In this document: piece by piece, positions 9,701-17,631 of the stretch
Numbering within the stretch: the first letter of the stretch is position 1
Layout: every line of letters starts with the position of its first letter
Source of the DNA: Myxococcales bacterium
Lineage (GTDB): Bacteria > Myxococcota > UBA796 > SXON01
Direction of reading: 5' to 3'
Length of the DNA stretch: 64,000 nucleotides
Assembly (NCBI GenBank): GCA_009692585.1
Contig: SHYX01000024.1
Coordinates: forward strand, 1 to 64,000
Translations under genes and position numbers: made by a program
Notes under the pieces: generated by a model
The model's input: only the letters and a program-made list of their open reading frames with translations
Database searches by the model: none
Told to the model about the DNA's origin: nothing

Positions 9701-9940
9701 GGGACGCGCGACGAAGCGCCGTGGGGCATCCGTCGGGGCCAGCAGACGCGCCCCCACTCGTGGTTCGTGGCGCTGGCCGAGGCTGAGTCCGTGGCCGAGT
9801 GCGCGCCGGCGGCGCCGCGCTTCGCCGTGGCCGCGGTGGTGCCGCACGGTGGCTTCGGCGCGACGGCAGCGGGGCCGCTGGCGGTCGAGGCGGTGCGACT
9901 TGTCCAGGCGGCGGGCTATCTCCCGGCCCCCAGCCCGTGA
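6782..9940 (+). CDS. SEDS (RodA/FtsW) glycosyltransferase fused to class B penicillin-binding protein
   Basis: A 1052-residue natural fusion. Residues 1-455 are a multi-helix SEDS polymerase: F177-Q-P-I-E (FQPSE box), GSGVGAGVPGALPAGHTDLIYA (long-loop catalytic region; quoted in two motifs, GSGVGAG and AGHTDLIYA), and GLFPLTGVVVPFLSFGKTG from about 407. From about 519 (RGSILDRNG) it is a class B PBP: catalytic S755-V-F-K758, S830-S-N832 and K966-T-G968 are all present. It should polymerise and crosslink peptidoglycan at the membrane. In most bacteria these are two proteins. The last SEDS helices run into the single PBP membrane anchor, replacing two start/stop junctions. GTG start overlaps the phosphatase stop; the stop overlaps the kinase start. 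Confidence 0.95.
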   Translation: MTLRLVEPLLLLVVALQAPLLAGHALEGSLAAAALRGETGDAAAVQAAMAAAGWRFAGAGLLLAGARLVGLFVRRGHHILTPLSLPAAYSALALGFAVQAGFGSPFAAAWPGAEFGSGVLVAGVAGAVVLLLPGDLGGLLARLRWPLLAGAVVLVGLLVVFGSAPGRSGQTINLWGFQPIEGVKLAVVLAVGAALGARASKLRWHRAGPAWLRVPRPRLLLVASAILLTSWGALFAVKDFGPTLILAFVFLGLFYVVTRSPVWVALALVVSAAILALFWSNPDLAPSSSLALRVDMWRDPWLNGRPNGDQAAMARWAMAAGGAFGSGVGAGVPGALPAGHTDLIYAHLVEVLGLGGGVLYLLLLGISVTDGLRVAAFNRTPERVMMAAALGLLLAGQAAVILGGTLGLFPLTGVVVPFLSFGKTGTVALTLVAVLLVRLGEDGLYRVDTEELRELRVGVQALRVGLLAVGVVLAAATAAHTVYDRDEITLKGVVTTLGDGTPVVIHDPRLRVLANQIRRGSILDRNGVTLAASPTAGARVNPLGDALGTVLGAADGRLARAKWQIERQLEPRLRGWPDRPEGPTVWLAEVRGSPQIVFAARPGTLDETAQRRLAEARAAARGAAGEVRRLVLTDPDLSPLLPIARLPVDARTPAIVALGQGVEARTVRLTIDARLQAELAAAARKAASKSGVGAAAVVVLDVATGEVLARAQWPDFDPGGTAWRPQRLAGEAMFMGIYGPWSDKTGAHGVFQAGSVFKVLTSLVAVREGAVTTVPTADGCPTSASPEFRCDQVDAGRPSFTLPGWTKAIHDHGDGGARGRLDLVQAIARSSNVYFGQLALKLGPEPFRRLRTDGVEFGNPGLLAEADGAFTGLGEGGSRRLALTGFGQGAASWSVMQAARVVAAVGNGGIYLRCSTTMEAGVPCERVELLGAAEGVEPVLAGMRGVMRSGTGAKLPSVSGVRIYGKTGTADAPGTRDEAPWGIRRGQQTRPHSWFVALAEAESVAECAPAAPRFAVAAVVPHGGFGATAAGPLAVEAVRLVQAAGYLPAPSP

Positions 9941-11937
9941 TCCCCGACCAGGAGGTGGAGCGGGTCTTGCGCGACACCCCGGACCGCCTGGTCTCGCTGG
10001 TGAGCCGAGTTGGACAGCGGTGTGTGACGCGCGTGCTGCGGGTCGCGCGCGTACACCCGCGCTTCGCGACGCTGGTTCGACACGCGGTCCTCGACGGGCG
10101 CGGCAGCTTCGCCGCCCTCGGTGATGATGTCGCCATGACGCTCGACGGGTACGCCATCGCCTCGCGTGTCCTGGGCCCGCCTGGCGAGCCGCCCCGCTGG
10201 GCGCGCGCGGTGGACGCGGGTGTGGACAGCGACGGCTTTGTCTACGTCACCACCGCCTTCGTGGCGGGTGCGCCCATGGACGAGCTGGCCGCCCCGCTCA
10301 GCGACGCGGCCCTGGCGTCAGCCACCGCGGCGCTCCTGGCGGTCGTAGGCGAGCTGCACGGGCGCGGAGTGGCTCACGGCGACCTGAAGCTTTCCAACCT
10401 GGTGCTCCGGGACGACGGCGGCGTCAGCCTCATCGACCTCGACACCCTCCGCGAGGTGCCCCGACCCGACGTCGGCGCGCCCACCCGCGACCGGACCGAA
10501 TCCTGGGCCGCGCCCGAGCAGCTGCTGCGGCAGGAGACGTGGCTGGGCAGCGATCTTTGGACGCTGGCGCGCGTGCTGAGGGAGCTGTGGGGCGACCGCC
10601 TGCCCATGGCCTGGGGAGCGGGCCTGGCCAGCTGCCGCCACCCCGATCCGGTGCGCAGACCCCGGGTGCAGAGCCTGGCCAGTCACCTCTTCGACGGCGG
10701 TGCGCTCGTCGACCACCTCGGCGAGCCGTGCGTCGAGCCCCCGGAGCCGGCAGCCCGCCCCGCGGGAACGGTCCAGACCGAACGTGTGCCGGCCGGGCCG
10801 TCGACCGAACGGGTGGCTGATCTGGCGCCGAGGGCGCCTCGATCGCCGATGCCCGCAGCGGGGCCCTCCGGCGCGGCGGCCCGCGTCGGGAACTCGGGCT
10901 GCATGGGCCTGATCGAGGCGCTCGGCAAGGGGGTGGCGGCGGCCTCCATCGTCGGCTTCGCGCTGGTCTGCGCCGGCGTCTTCGCGGTCAACTCCTTCCT
11001 CGTCTACCGTGCCGATCGGGACGCCGACGCGCTGATGGTCGAGGCCAAGGTGCACAAGACCGATCCGGAGCACAACGGCCCGACGGTGCGCGAGGCGCTC
11101 TGGCGGAAGGCCGACGCGCTTCACGGCCGGACTGCCAGTGCCCGGACCTGCGCGGTGCGGGCGCTGACCTACGCCTGGCACCAGCGCTGGCAGTTCGAAG
11201 AGGACTGGTCGCAACAGGACTTCGACCAGGCCAGCGTGGTGGTCAACGACCCGCTCTGTCGCGCTGAGCCCGAGGCGCTCCTGGCGAGGGCGACCGTGAA
11301 CGCCGGCGCGTGCCGCCGCCGGGCCGGCGACGCGGCCTCGGTCGTGGATTGCGAGCTGGCGTTGGCGGCGATCGCCGATTTGTGGGCGCGTGTGCCCCCG
11401 GGAGAGGGTTGGCACTGGTTCCGCGTGGAAGCGGCGTGGCAGGAACTCCGCGCGCGCTCCGGTCTGGTGGCCCGCTACGTGTCGACGAACAACGCGGAGA
11501 GCGCCAGCCACGCCGCGCTCGGGTTCGCACGCTGTGAGGAGGCCGGCACCTGGACGCCGTTCGCTCCGGTCAACGGCCCCGAGCTGGTCGAGGAGTGCCT
11601 GGCGGTGGCGGGGCACGTTCGCGATGTCCCGCGGTTCCTGCGGTATGCCGACCAGCGGCTGGCCGTGCTGTCGGGCGTGCCCAAGGAGCGGCGGCGGGTC
11701 TTCGCGCTCCTGTACGCTGCGGGCGGCGAGGAGTGTGCCGGCGCGACGCTCAGCACCCGGCGGGGAGTGCTCCGAGTGGCGGGCGCCCCGTGGTGTCAGG
11801 CGCTGGGACACCTGGCCCGAGGGTGTACGGAAGACGCCGCCGTCGCGATGGGTGAAGGGAGCCTCGGCGACACCACCCACCCCTGGGAGGCCCTTGCCAC
11901 CGCGCTTGCAGCGACGAAGGGGCCATGCCGGCTCTGA
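9937..11937 (+). CDS. Membrane protein kinase-like protein with lysine-free N-lobe
   Basis: 666 residues. A protein-kinase fold is seen from the catalytic loop H147-G-D-L-K-L-S-N, D167-L-D in place of DFG, and APEQ. The Arg of HRD is Gly, and there is no lysine at all before residue 151, so the VAIK lysine and the Gly-rich loop are not recognisable. One transmembrane helix lies at about 332-356, then an outer domain of about 300 residues with Cys pairs; no PASTA repeats. GTG 9937 overlaps the previous stop (GTGA). Its place matches PknA/PknB in actinobacteria. It may be a divergent kinase or a pseudokinase; the motifs alone do not decide. Confidence 0.8.
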   Translation: MIPDQEVERVLRDTPDRLVSLVSRVGQRCVTRVLRVARVHPRFATLVRHAVLDGRGSFAALGDDVAMTLDGYAIASRVLGPPGEPPRWARAVDAGVDSDGFVYVTTAFVAGAPMDELAAPLSDAALASATAALLAVVGELHGRGVAHGDLKLSNLVLRDDGGVSLIDLDTLREVPRPDVGAPTRDRTESWAAPEQLLRQETWLGSDLWTLARVLRELWGDRLPMAWGAGLASCRHPDPVRRPRVQSLASHLFDGGALVDHLGEPCVEPPEPAARPAGTVQTERVPAGPSTERVADLAPRAPRSPMPAAGPSGAAARVGNSGCMGLIEALGKGVAAASIVGFALVCAGVFAVNSFLVYRADRDADALMVEAKVHKTDPEHNGPTVREALWRKADALHGRTASARTCAVRALTYAWHQRWQFEEDWSQQDFDQASVVVNDPLCRAEPEALLARATVNAGACRRRAGDAASVVDCELALAAIADLWARVPPGEGWHWFRVEAAWQELRARSGLVARYVSTNNAESASHAALGFARCEEAGTWTPFAPVNGPELVEECLAVAGHVRDVPRFLRYADQRLAVLSGVPKERRRVFALLYAAGGEECAGATLSTRRGVLRVAGAPWCQALGHLARGCTEDAAVAMGEGSLGDTTHPWEALATALAATKGPCRL

Positions 11938-13913
11938 CACCTCCGCCGCGCGCCCGCCGCTTCGCCCGCCCCGGGGTCTACCTCGGCATCGTGACCGTGT
12001 TGTTGCTCATCAGCGCGCTCGCCGTCGAGGAGGCGCGGTCGTTCGAGGCTGGCTTCCACGCCCAACGAGTCGCAGCGCTGGGCGAGAAGACGGCGCAATA
12101 CGTGGAATTCACCGAATCCCGGATCCTGGCAGAGCGCTTGCAACCCGTCTTTTCGGAGTTGGCCCGTACCGACGACATCGGCGCGCTCGAAACGCGGGCG
12201 CGACGCGACCCCCTCATCGACGCCGTGTACCTGTGGGATCGCGACGACCTCGTTTTTCCGCCGCCGGCGATCGAAGCAGACGTGGCCGCGCTTCGTCGTG
12301 AGGTATGTATGCGCGTACCACCTGGAGCTGGCGGAGATGCAGTGAAGTTGGCGAAGGCATATGCCCGCTGTTATCGTTCTGAAAATCCGCAGCTCGCGCT
12401 CTTCGCGCTCTCCGAATCCGTGGAGGAACTCCTCGATCAGGAGCAGAGTTCTATTGCGACGGAACACCTCAGTTCGGTGGCCAGGCTCCACTCCCGCTCG
12501 CTCACCCAGGCCCGGCTGCTCGGCCTGGATGTTCGCCTGCTCGCCGGTGTGCAGCTGCAGGCCGCGCGGGCGATGCACGCGGCGGGTCGCTCCGAGATCG
12601 CGCAGAACTGGGTGGTCGACCTGGCCAAGGACATCGCGAGACTGGACGGCCCCGAGCTGGATCGGGCGCTGGATCTCACCGAGTTTCCGATCCCCCAGGA
12701 CCTGCGCGCGTACGGGGGGCCCGGCCCCGAGCTCCCCGACGAAGCCGAGGAGCTGGTGCGACGAGCGCACCGTCGCCGGGATGCGTGGCGGGAGCTCGAC
12801 GGCGAGTCGATCGCGACCCCGCATACGCCGGGGCCGGGCGAGTTTCCGCGGGTCATCGTGGACCCGCTCGACGATCCGCCGTGGTTGGTCTTCGTCTCGC
12901 GGCTGGGGGTCGGGGAGCTCTACGGGGCCATCCAGGTGGACCAGACCGAGTTGGTGCGCGACGTGCTCGCAGGCGCCCGGTCGCCGCACCTGAGCATCCG
13001 CGAGGCCAGCGGGCGGGTGCTAGTGGGCAGTCGCGATGAACTCCTGCTGGAAGTGCCCTTTCCGCGCCTGCTCCCCCACCTCCGGGTCGGGCTCTCCACC
13101 GCGGCTGTCGCCGGCGACTCGGCCAGCGCCGGCACCTTGGTGCGACGATTCGGTCCCTTCGCCGCCGCGATATGCATCGGTCTCGCGGCGCTGTGGGCGT
13201 TGATTCGCAACGATCGACAACAGGAACTGCTCCTGGAGCGGCAGCGCGACTTCGTGGCCCGGGTGTCCCACGAGCTCAAGACTCCACTCGCCGGAATCCG
13301 CTTGATGGCGGAGAACCTGGAGATCGGCGCATTCCGAGACGACGCCCAGCGGGAAGCCTTCGCCGGCCGCATCGTGCAGGAGGCGGACCGCCTCACCGCG
13401 CGCGTCAACGAGGTGATCCGGGCCGCGACCCGACCGGACGACGCGGTCCCCGCCGAGACCGACGTCGACGCGATGATGGCGGAGCTTGTCACCGCCTGGC
13501 AGCCGAGGTTGCAGGCGGCGGGCGCGAAGCTCATCGTGGAGTTGCAGCCGTGTGGGCGCGTGAAGCTCATGTCCCTGCTGGTGCGCGATGCCCTGAACAA
13601 CCTACTCGACAACGCCCTGAAGTACCGCAAGGGCGACGTAGGGGGGACGGTCTGGCTGCGAGCGCGGCGGCAAGGGCGGGTGGTGATCTTCGAGGTCGAG
13701 GACGACGGGCTCGGTGTCCCGACTTCCCTGCGGAAGTCGATTTTTGAACGCTTCCGTCGTGTCGAGGGGGTCGGTCGGGGCAAGGCCGGCGGGCACGGGT
13801 TAGGGTTGAGCTTCGTCGCGGAGACCGCGCAACTGCACGGCGGCAAGGTGGAGTGTGGGGAAGGCGTGGCTGGCGGTGCGAAGTTCATCCTACGGATTCG
13901 AGGGAGGGGTTGA
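11925..13913 (+). CDS. Membrane sensor histidine kinase
   Basis: 662 residues. N-terminal helix at about 16-35, a large sensor region (about 40-405) of unknown fold, a second helix at about 408-428 (PFAAAICIGLAALWALI), then the kinase core: H-box VSHELKTPL with phospho-acceptor H449, N-box LNNLLDNALKY, G1 DDGLGVP, F-box FERFRR and G2 GGHGLGLS. It should autophosphorylate and pass phosphate to the regulator encoded next. The start overlaps the end of the kinase-like gene by 13 bases and the stop shares a base with the regulator start, so it is probably co-transcribed with the wall operon. Confidence 0.95.
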   Translation: MPALTPPPRARRFARPGVYLGIVTVLLLISALAVEEARSFEAGFHAQRVAALGEKTAQYVEFTESRILAERLQPVFSELARTDDIGALETRARRDPLIDAVYLWDRDDLVFPPPAIEADVAALRREVCMRVPPGAGGDAVKLAKAYARCYRSENPQLALFALSESVEELLDQEQSSIATEHLSSVARLHSRSLTQARLLGLDVRLLAGVQLQAARAMHAAGRSEIAQNWVVDLAKDIARLDGPELDRALDLTEFPIPQDLRAYGGPGPELPDEAEELVRRAHRRRDAWRELDGESIATPHTPGPGEFPRVIVDPLDDPPWLVFVSRLGVGELYGAIQVDQTELVRDVLAGARSPHLSIREASGRVLVGSRDELLLEVPFPRLLPHLRVGLSTAAVAGDSASAGTLVRRFGPFAAAICIGLAALWALIRNDRQQELLLERQRDFVARVSHELKTPLAGIRLMAENLEIGAFRDDAQREAFAGRIVQEADRLTARVNEVIRAATRPDDAVPAETDVDAMMAELVTAWQPRLQAAGAKLIVELQPCGRVKLMSLLVRDALNNLLDNALKYRKGDVGGTVWLRARRQGRVVIFEVEDDGLGVPTSLRKSIFERFRRVEGVGRGKAGGHGLGLSFVAETAQLHGGKVECGEGVAGGAKFILRIRGRG

Positions 13914-14605
13914 TGGAGCCATCTGGTGCGAGCATCCTGGTTGTAGAGGACGACGAGACCCTGGCCATGGGGCTGGTCTCGGCGCTCGAACACGAGCGCT
14001 TCTCGGTCACCCATTGCGACACCGGCGAAAAGGCGCTTGAGGCCATCGAGGACGACCTGCCGGACTGCATCGTGCTCGACGTCATGCTGCCGGGCATGGA
14101 CGGGCTCTCGGTGCTCCGCAAGGTCAAGACCGACCACGTCGAGGTGCCGGTCATCCTGCTCACCGCCAAGTCGGCCGAGCTGGATCGCGTTTTGGGGCTG
14201 GAGCTTGGCGCCGACGATTACGTCAGCAAACCCTTCTCGGTGCGGGAGCTGGTCGCGCGCGTCCGTGCCCGCCTTCGTTCGCGGCCCGAGGCGCCGCGTA
14301 CGCCCGAGAGTTTTCGCTTCGGCCTCAACGAAGTCGACCTTCGTCGTCGTAGCCTCATGCGCAGCGGCGTGGAACATCGCATGACGACGCACGAAGCGGG
14401 CGTACTCCAGTACCTGATCGCGCACAAAGGCAAGGATGTCTCCCGCGAAGACCTGCTCGAACACGTTTGGGGCTACTCGCCGACGATGGCCACCCGGACG
14501 GTCGACAACCAGATACTGAAGCTGCGCAAGAAGATCGAGGACGTCCCGGCGGACCCGCGGCACATTCTCACCGTCCACGGAACCGGATATCGTTTCGAGG
14601 AGTAG
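13913..14605 (+). CDS. OmpR/PhoB-family response regulator
   Basis: 230 residues. Receiver domain with the acidic pair VVEDDE, phospho-acceptor D56 in IVLDVMLPGMDG, the Thr/Ser switch in LLTAKS and the conserved Lys in YVSKPFS. It is followed by a winged-helix DNA-binding domain (about 130-230) ending in TVDNQILKLRKKIE and HGTGYRF. It should act on transcription as partner of the histidine kinase just upstream. ATG 13913 overlaps the kinase stop by one base (TGATG) and is preceded by GAGGGAGGGG. Target genes unknown; the adjacent wall operon is a natural candidate. Confidence 0.96.
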   Translation: MEPSGASILVVEDDETLAMGLVSALEHERFSVTHCDTGEKALEAIEDDLPDCIVLDVMLPGMDGLSVLRKVKTDHVEVPVILLTAKSAELDRVLGLELGADDYVSKPFSVRELVARVRARLRSRPEAPRTPESFRFGLNEVDLRRRSLMRSGVEHRMTTHEAGVLQYLIAHKGKDVSREDLLEHVWGYSPTMATRTVDNQILKLRKKIEDVPADPRHILTVHGTGYRFEE

Positions 14606-14613
14606 GAGCGCTC

Positions 14614-16302
14614 ATGCTCGTGTCCGTCGTCAGCCTGCTCTCACTGGGCGCTTGCCCTGCCATCCCCACCGATGACGGGTCGGACAGCGGCGAGGACGGC
14701 GGGGACGCGGTCATCGATGTCGACGAGGACGGCTACGCGCTGGCTGACGACTGCGATGACACGGATGCCTCCGTCAATCCAGGTGTCGCGACCGATAGCT
14801 GCGATGAGATCGACAACGATTGCGATGGCGAGACGGACGAGGACCCCGACCTGGTGTGGTACCCCGACGGCGACCACGATGGCTACGGCGCTGCGGGCGC
14901 CGGTGTCACGGCGTGCCTTGCACCGGTCGGCCACGGCGCGGGCGATAGCGATTGCGACGACGCCGACCCGGGCACCTGGCCGAGCGCCGACGAGCGGTGC
15001 GACGAACTGGACAACGACTGCGACGGCCTGGTTGACGAGGGGCTTCCGCTGGAGGCCCCGTTCTGGCTCGACGGCGACGAGGATGGCGCGGGTGACGCGG
15101 GTACCATCGACTACAACTGCGGGCTGCCGCTCAAGAGGGGCACTGCGGCAAACGGTTTCGACTGTGACGATCGCGACTCGGACAATCCGGCTTGGGTGGA
15201 CATCGCGGCTGGGAGCGGGGCGGGCACGGCGACGGACCCCTTTGGGACGATCGCGGACGGGCTTCGGAGCGGCAGGACGTGCGTCATCGTCGCGGCGGGC
15301 GAGTACGTCGAGGACCTCGAGTGGCCGCGTGGGGATGTCTGGGTTCGCGGCGTAGGTGGGGCCAGCGCAACCACGATTCGCGGATCGGGCACGGCGCCGG
15401 TGGTGACTGTCGCTTTGGGCAGTTCGAGCCTGTCCACGCTCGACGGGTTCACGATCACCGGCGGGGGCGGTCGCAAGACCGAAAGCTCGTCGGTGGTCAT
15501 CGGGGTGACCACCCGGTACACCCGCTACTACGGAGGCGGCGTCCAAGTCGGCATCGGGAGTGCCATCACACTGCGTGATGTGGTGGTGCAGGACAACGTG
15601 CTTCCGGAGTACGCCGCGACCAGCTCGGACGCAGGGAACTACGTCACGCAAAGCTACGGGGGCGGGGTGTACGTCCAGGGTGGTTCGCTGACCCTCGACG
15701 GCGGCGCCGTTCGCGGAAACTACGCGTACAACGGGGGTGGAGTGTACGTCACCGGGGGCGGGAGCCTCAGCAGCCAACGCTTCTTGCTGGCCGAGAACTC
15801 GGCCTACGCTTGGGCCGGCTTGTACGGCGACCAAGGGAGCAAGATCACGTTGGTGACAACCATCGTGAATGCGAATGCGCCGGCCACTTCCCCTGGCGGG
15901 TTGTCCGTTTACGAGTCCACCCTGGTCCTGACGCATGTCAACGTGCTCGCCCACGACTATGGCATTTACGCGCGCGGCTCCAATATCGTTGCTTACGCCT
16001 CGATCTTCGATGGGAACGCCTACGGCGTCCAGGCTTCGACGACCACCTTTTCCGCGAGCTACAATGCAATGGACAGCGACCGGGTGGACTACACCGGCGT
16101 GACCGACCCCACGGGCATCGAGGGAAACCTGCGCAGCTCTTGTTTGTTCGCCAGTTTTGTCGATGACGCCGATGCGGACAACGACGACCTTGGTCTGGGG
16201 ACGGGCTCCCCGTGCATCGACGCGGCTGATCCCAGCGAGGCGGATGGAGATGGGTCGATTGCGGATATCGGGGCGTATGGGGGCGTGGACGCGGCCCTCT
16301 GA
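14614..16302 (+). CDS. Lipoprotein with MopE-type repeats and a right-handed beta-helix
   Basis: 562 residues. Signal peptide with lipobox LGAC. The first 190 residues carry MopE-type Asp/Cys motifs (DCDDTDASVNPG, DNDCDGETDED, DCDDADPGTWPS, DNDCDGLVDEG) of the kind thought to bind calcium or copper. The rest has short Gly-rich repeats (YYGGGVQV, YGGGVYVQGG, NGGGVYVTGG) and a final GSPCIDAADP motif, typical of parallel beta-helix surface proteins. ATG 14614 has GGAG 6 bases upstream and follows the regulator stop by 8 bases, but the cargo-like content suggests a separate function. Predicted surface or periplasmic; ligand unknown. Confidence 0.85.
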   Translation: MLVSVVSLLSLGACPAIPTDDGSDSGEDGGDAVIDVDEDGYALADDCDDTDASVNPGVATDSCDEIDNDCDGETDEDPDLVWYPDGDHDGYGAAGAGVTACLAPVGHGAGDSDCDDADPGTWPSADERCDELDNDCDGLVDEGLPLEAPFWLDGDEDGAGDAGTIDYNCGLPLKRGTAANGFDCDDRDSDNPAWVDIAAGSGAGTATDPFGTIADGLRSGRTCVIVAAGEYVEDLEWPRGDVWVRGVGGASATTIRGSGTAPVVTVALGSSSLSTLDGFTITGGGGRKTESSSVVIGVTTRYTRYYGGGVQVGIGSAITLRDVVVQDNVLPEYAATSSDAGNYVTQSYGGGVYVQGGSLTLDGGAVRGNYAYNGGGVYVTGGGSLSSQRFLLAENSAYAWAGLYGDQGSKITLVTTIVNANAPATSPGGLSVYESTLVLTHVNVLAHDYGIYARGSNIVAYASIFDGNAYGVQASTTTFSASYNAMDSDRVDYTGVTDPTGIEGNLRSSCLFASFVDDADADNDDLGLGTGSPCIDAADPSEADGDGSIADIGAYGGVDAAL

Positions 16303-16591
16303 CCCTCCCGGCCGAAATCGCCCGCCCAAAGGTCCTTCAGTTGTTCATGCGCGGCGTGACCGTGACCGTGATCGGTGTTTTCGGCCCGCCGGCGCGCGTC
16401 GAGCTGGTCGTCGGTGACCAGGTAGAGCACGTCGTCGAGCTTGCACGCCCAGAGCCCGCCAAGTTCAGGCTCCTTTTCGCAGAGCGTCACCGAGTGGCCG
16501 GCCCGGGCAAGAGCAGCGCTGAGGTGAGCCCCGCGGGGCCGCCTCCGAGGACTACGATTCGTAGCCGACGGCCTGGCTTCAGTGCGCCCAC
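16303..16591 (-). pseudogene. Frameshifted N-terminal remnant of an FAD-dependent oxidoreductase
   Basis: On the minus strand a GTG at 16591, with AAGGGG just before it and 3 bases after the upstream stop, opens a dinucleotide-binding start: RRLRIVVLGGGPAGLTSALL, with GxGxxG. That frame stops near 16507. The continuation is in another frame from about 16506: ARAGHSVTLCEKEPELGGLW, exactly the expected second strand of a Rossmann FAD fold. Downstream sequence down to 16320 (DDVLYLVTDDQLDARRRAEN) loses resemblance and runs into the end of the convergent gene. So the gene is frameshifted and missing most of its length. A sequencing error could explain the shift but not the missing C-terminus. Confidence 0.6.
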
Positions 16592-16594
16592 CCC

Positions 16595-17209
16595 TTAGGT
16601 CGGGTCGAGCAGGAGCGAGGCGAAAAAGGCGTTGGCTCCCACCGCGGCGCGCGACTCGGGTTCGGTGCCCAGCCACTGCACCATCACCAGGTGCGGACGG
16701 CGAAGGACGATGAGCGCCCGGACGTAGAAGGTGATTCCTTGCATGGTTGCGAATGCGTCGAAGGTCAGGCCTGGAAACCCACCCACCGTGACCGGCGCCT
16801 CGGAGGTCTTCGTGGCGCCAACATTGGCGATCGCACCGTCCCGCGCACCGTTGAGCATCGTCTGGGTGTCCTGCCCCGTGAACGCAAGCTCCGGGTACGT
16901 CGCCCCGTTGACCATCACGCATGTGCCGTTGTCCTGGCACGAAGTGTAGAGCGTGGTCGCGACATCGCCGAGTGCAGTGGGGATGTTCATCGTCTCAGAC
17001 GTCGCAACCGGAAAGGCGGACGGGACGGTTATGGTGTACGCGTGGCCGACGTCGCGGACGACCTGCCCTGAGTTCACGGCAGGCGCAGCGAGGGCGACCT
17101 GCGGGGCTTCGCGGCCGCGGGAGGAGGTCTCTTTCGCGTAGCGCTGCAAGGCCTCGGGGATGCCGCAGGCGAGGCTGAGAAGTCCGAGGAAGCAGAGGGC
17201 GAAGCGCAT
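16595..17209 (-). CDS. Small lipoprotein, function unknown
   Basis: 204 residues. MRFALCFLGLLSLACG gives a clear signal with lipobox LSLAC. The mature part has a repeated beta-type pattern (HAYTITVPSAFPVATSETMN, TVGGFPGLTFDAFA, HLVMVQWLGTE) and one Cys pair (TSCQDNGTCVM). It resembles small periplasmic proteins of the PsbP/DUF1795 type in its 'peptide with FP' motif, but I cannot assign a family. Start 17209 was chosen for the signal peptide over an upstream ATG at 17248. It shares a divergent 33-base gap with the next plus-strand gene. Confidence 0.75.
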   Translation of the reverse strand: MRFALCFLGLLSLACGIPEALQRYAKETSSRGREAPQVALAAPAVNSGQVVRDVGHAYTITVPSAFPVATSETMNIPTALGDVATTLYTSCQDNGTCVMVNGATYPELAFTGQDTQTMLNGARDGAIANVGATKTSEAPVTVGGFPGLTFDAFATMQGITFYVRALIVLRRPHLVMVQWLGTEPESRAAVGANAFFASLLLDPT

Positions 17210-17242
17210 GGCTCCCGGATATCCTCGGGGCTGGGAGTCGGC

Positions 17243-17617
17243 ATGCACCCTTGGCAGGTCATCGCGGAGGGGGAGTGGCCTGCTGCCGACGGTCTACCCT
17301 GGCGTCTGGCCTTGGACGTCGACCCCCGCCAGCGCACCGTGACGCTCGGCGCGAGGGTGCCCGGGGTCGGCGGGCTGGAGCTGCAGAGCGGCGCGATCTC
17401 CAGGAGCTTTTTCGAATGCGGCGCCCGCGATCTGTCCAGTGTCGCGACATGGCTGCGGACGGCGCCCCCGCAGTCCCTGCTGGCCAGGGTGGAGGCGGGC
17501 TTTTCGTGTGACGTTCTGTGGTCGGGCGACCCGGTCGTTGTCTGGAGTGAGGACGCATGGGAGGCGGGCCATGCCCTCTATCAGGGCGCTGCTGCCTTGC
17601 TTGCGGAGCCGGGCTGA
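17243..17617 (+). CDS. Hypothetical protein, 124 residues
   Basis: Not recognised. A soluble, acidic, Trp-rich protein (HPWQVIAEGEWPAADGLPWR; VVVWSEDAWEAGHALYQGA) with no signal peptide or membrane helix. ATG 17243 is preceded by GGGAG at 6-base spacing. The stop lies 14 bases before the proposed GTG start of the condensation-fold acyltransferase, so the two are probably one transcript and possibly partners. G+C-rich third codon positions support coding. Confidence 0.65.
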   Translation: MHPWQVIAEGEWPAADGLPWRLALDVDPRQRTVTLGARVPGVGGLELQSGAISRSFFECGARDLSSVATWLRTAPPQSLLARVEAGFSCDVLWSGDPVVVWSEDAWEAGHALYQGAAALLAEPG

Positions 17618-17631
17618 CCCCCTCGCGGCCG

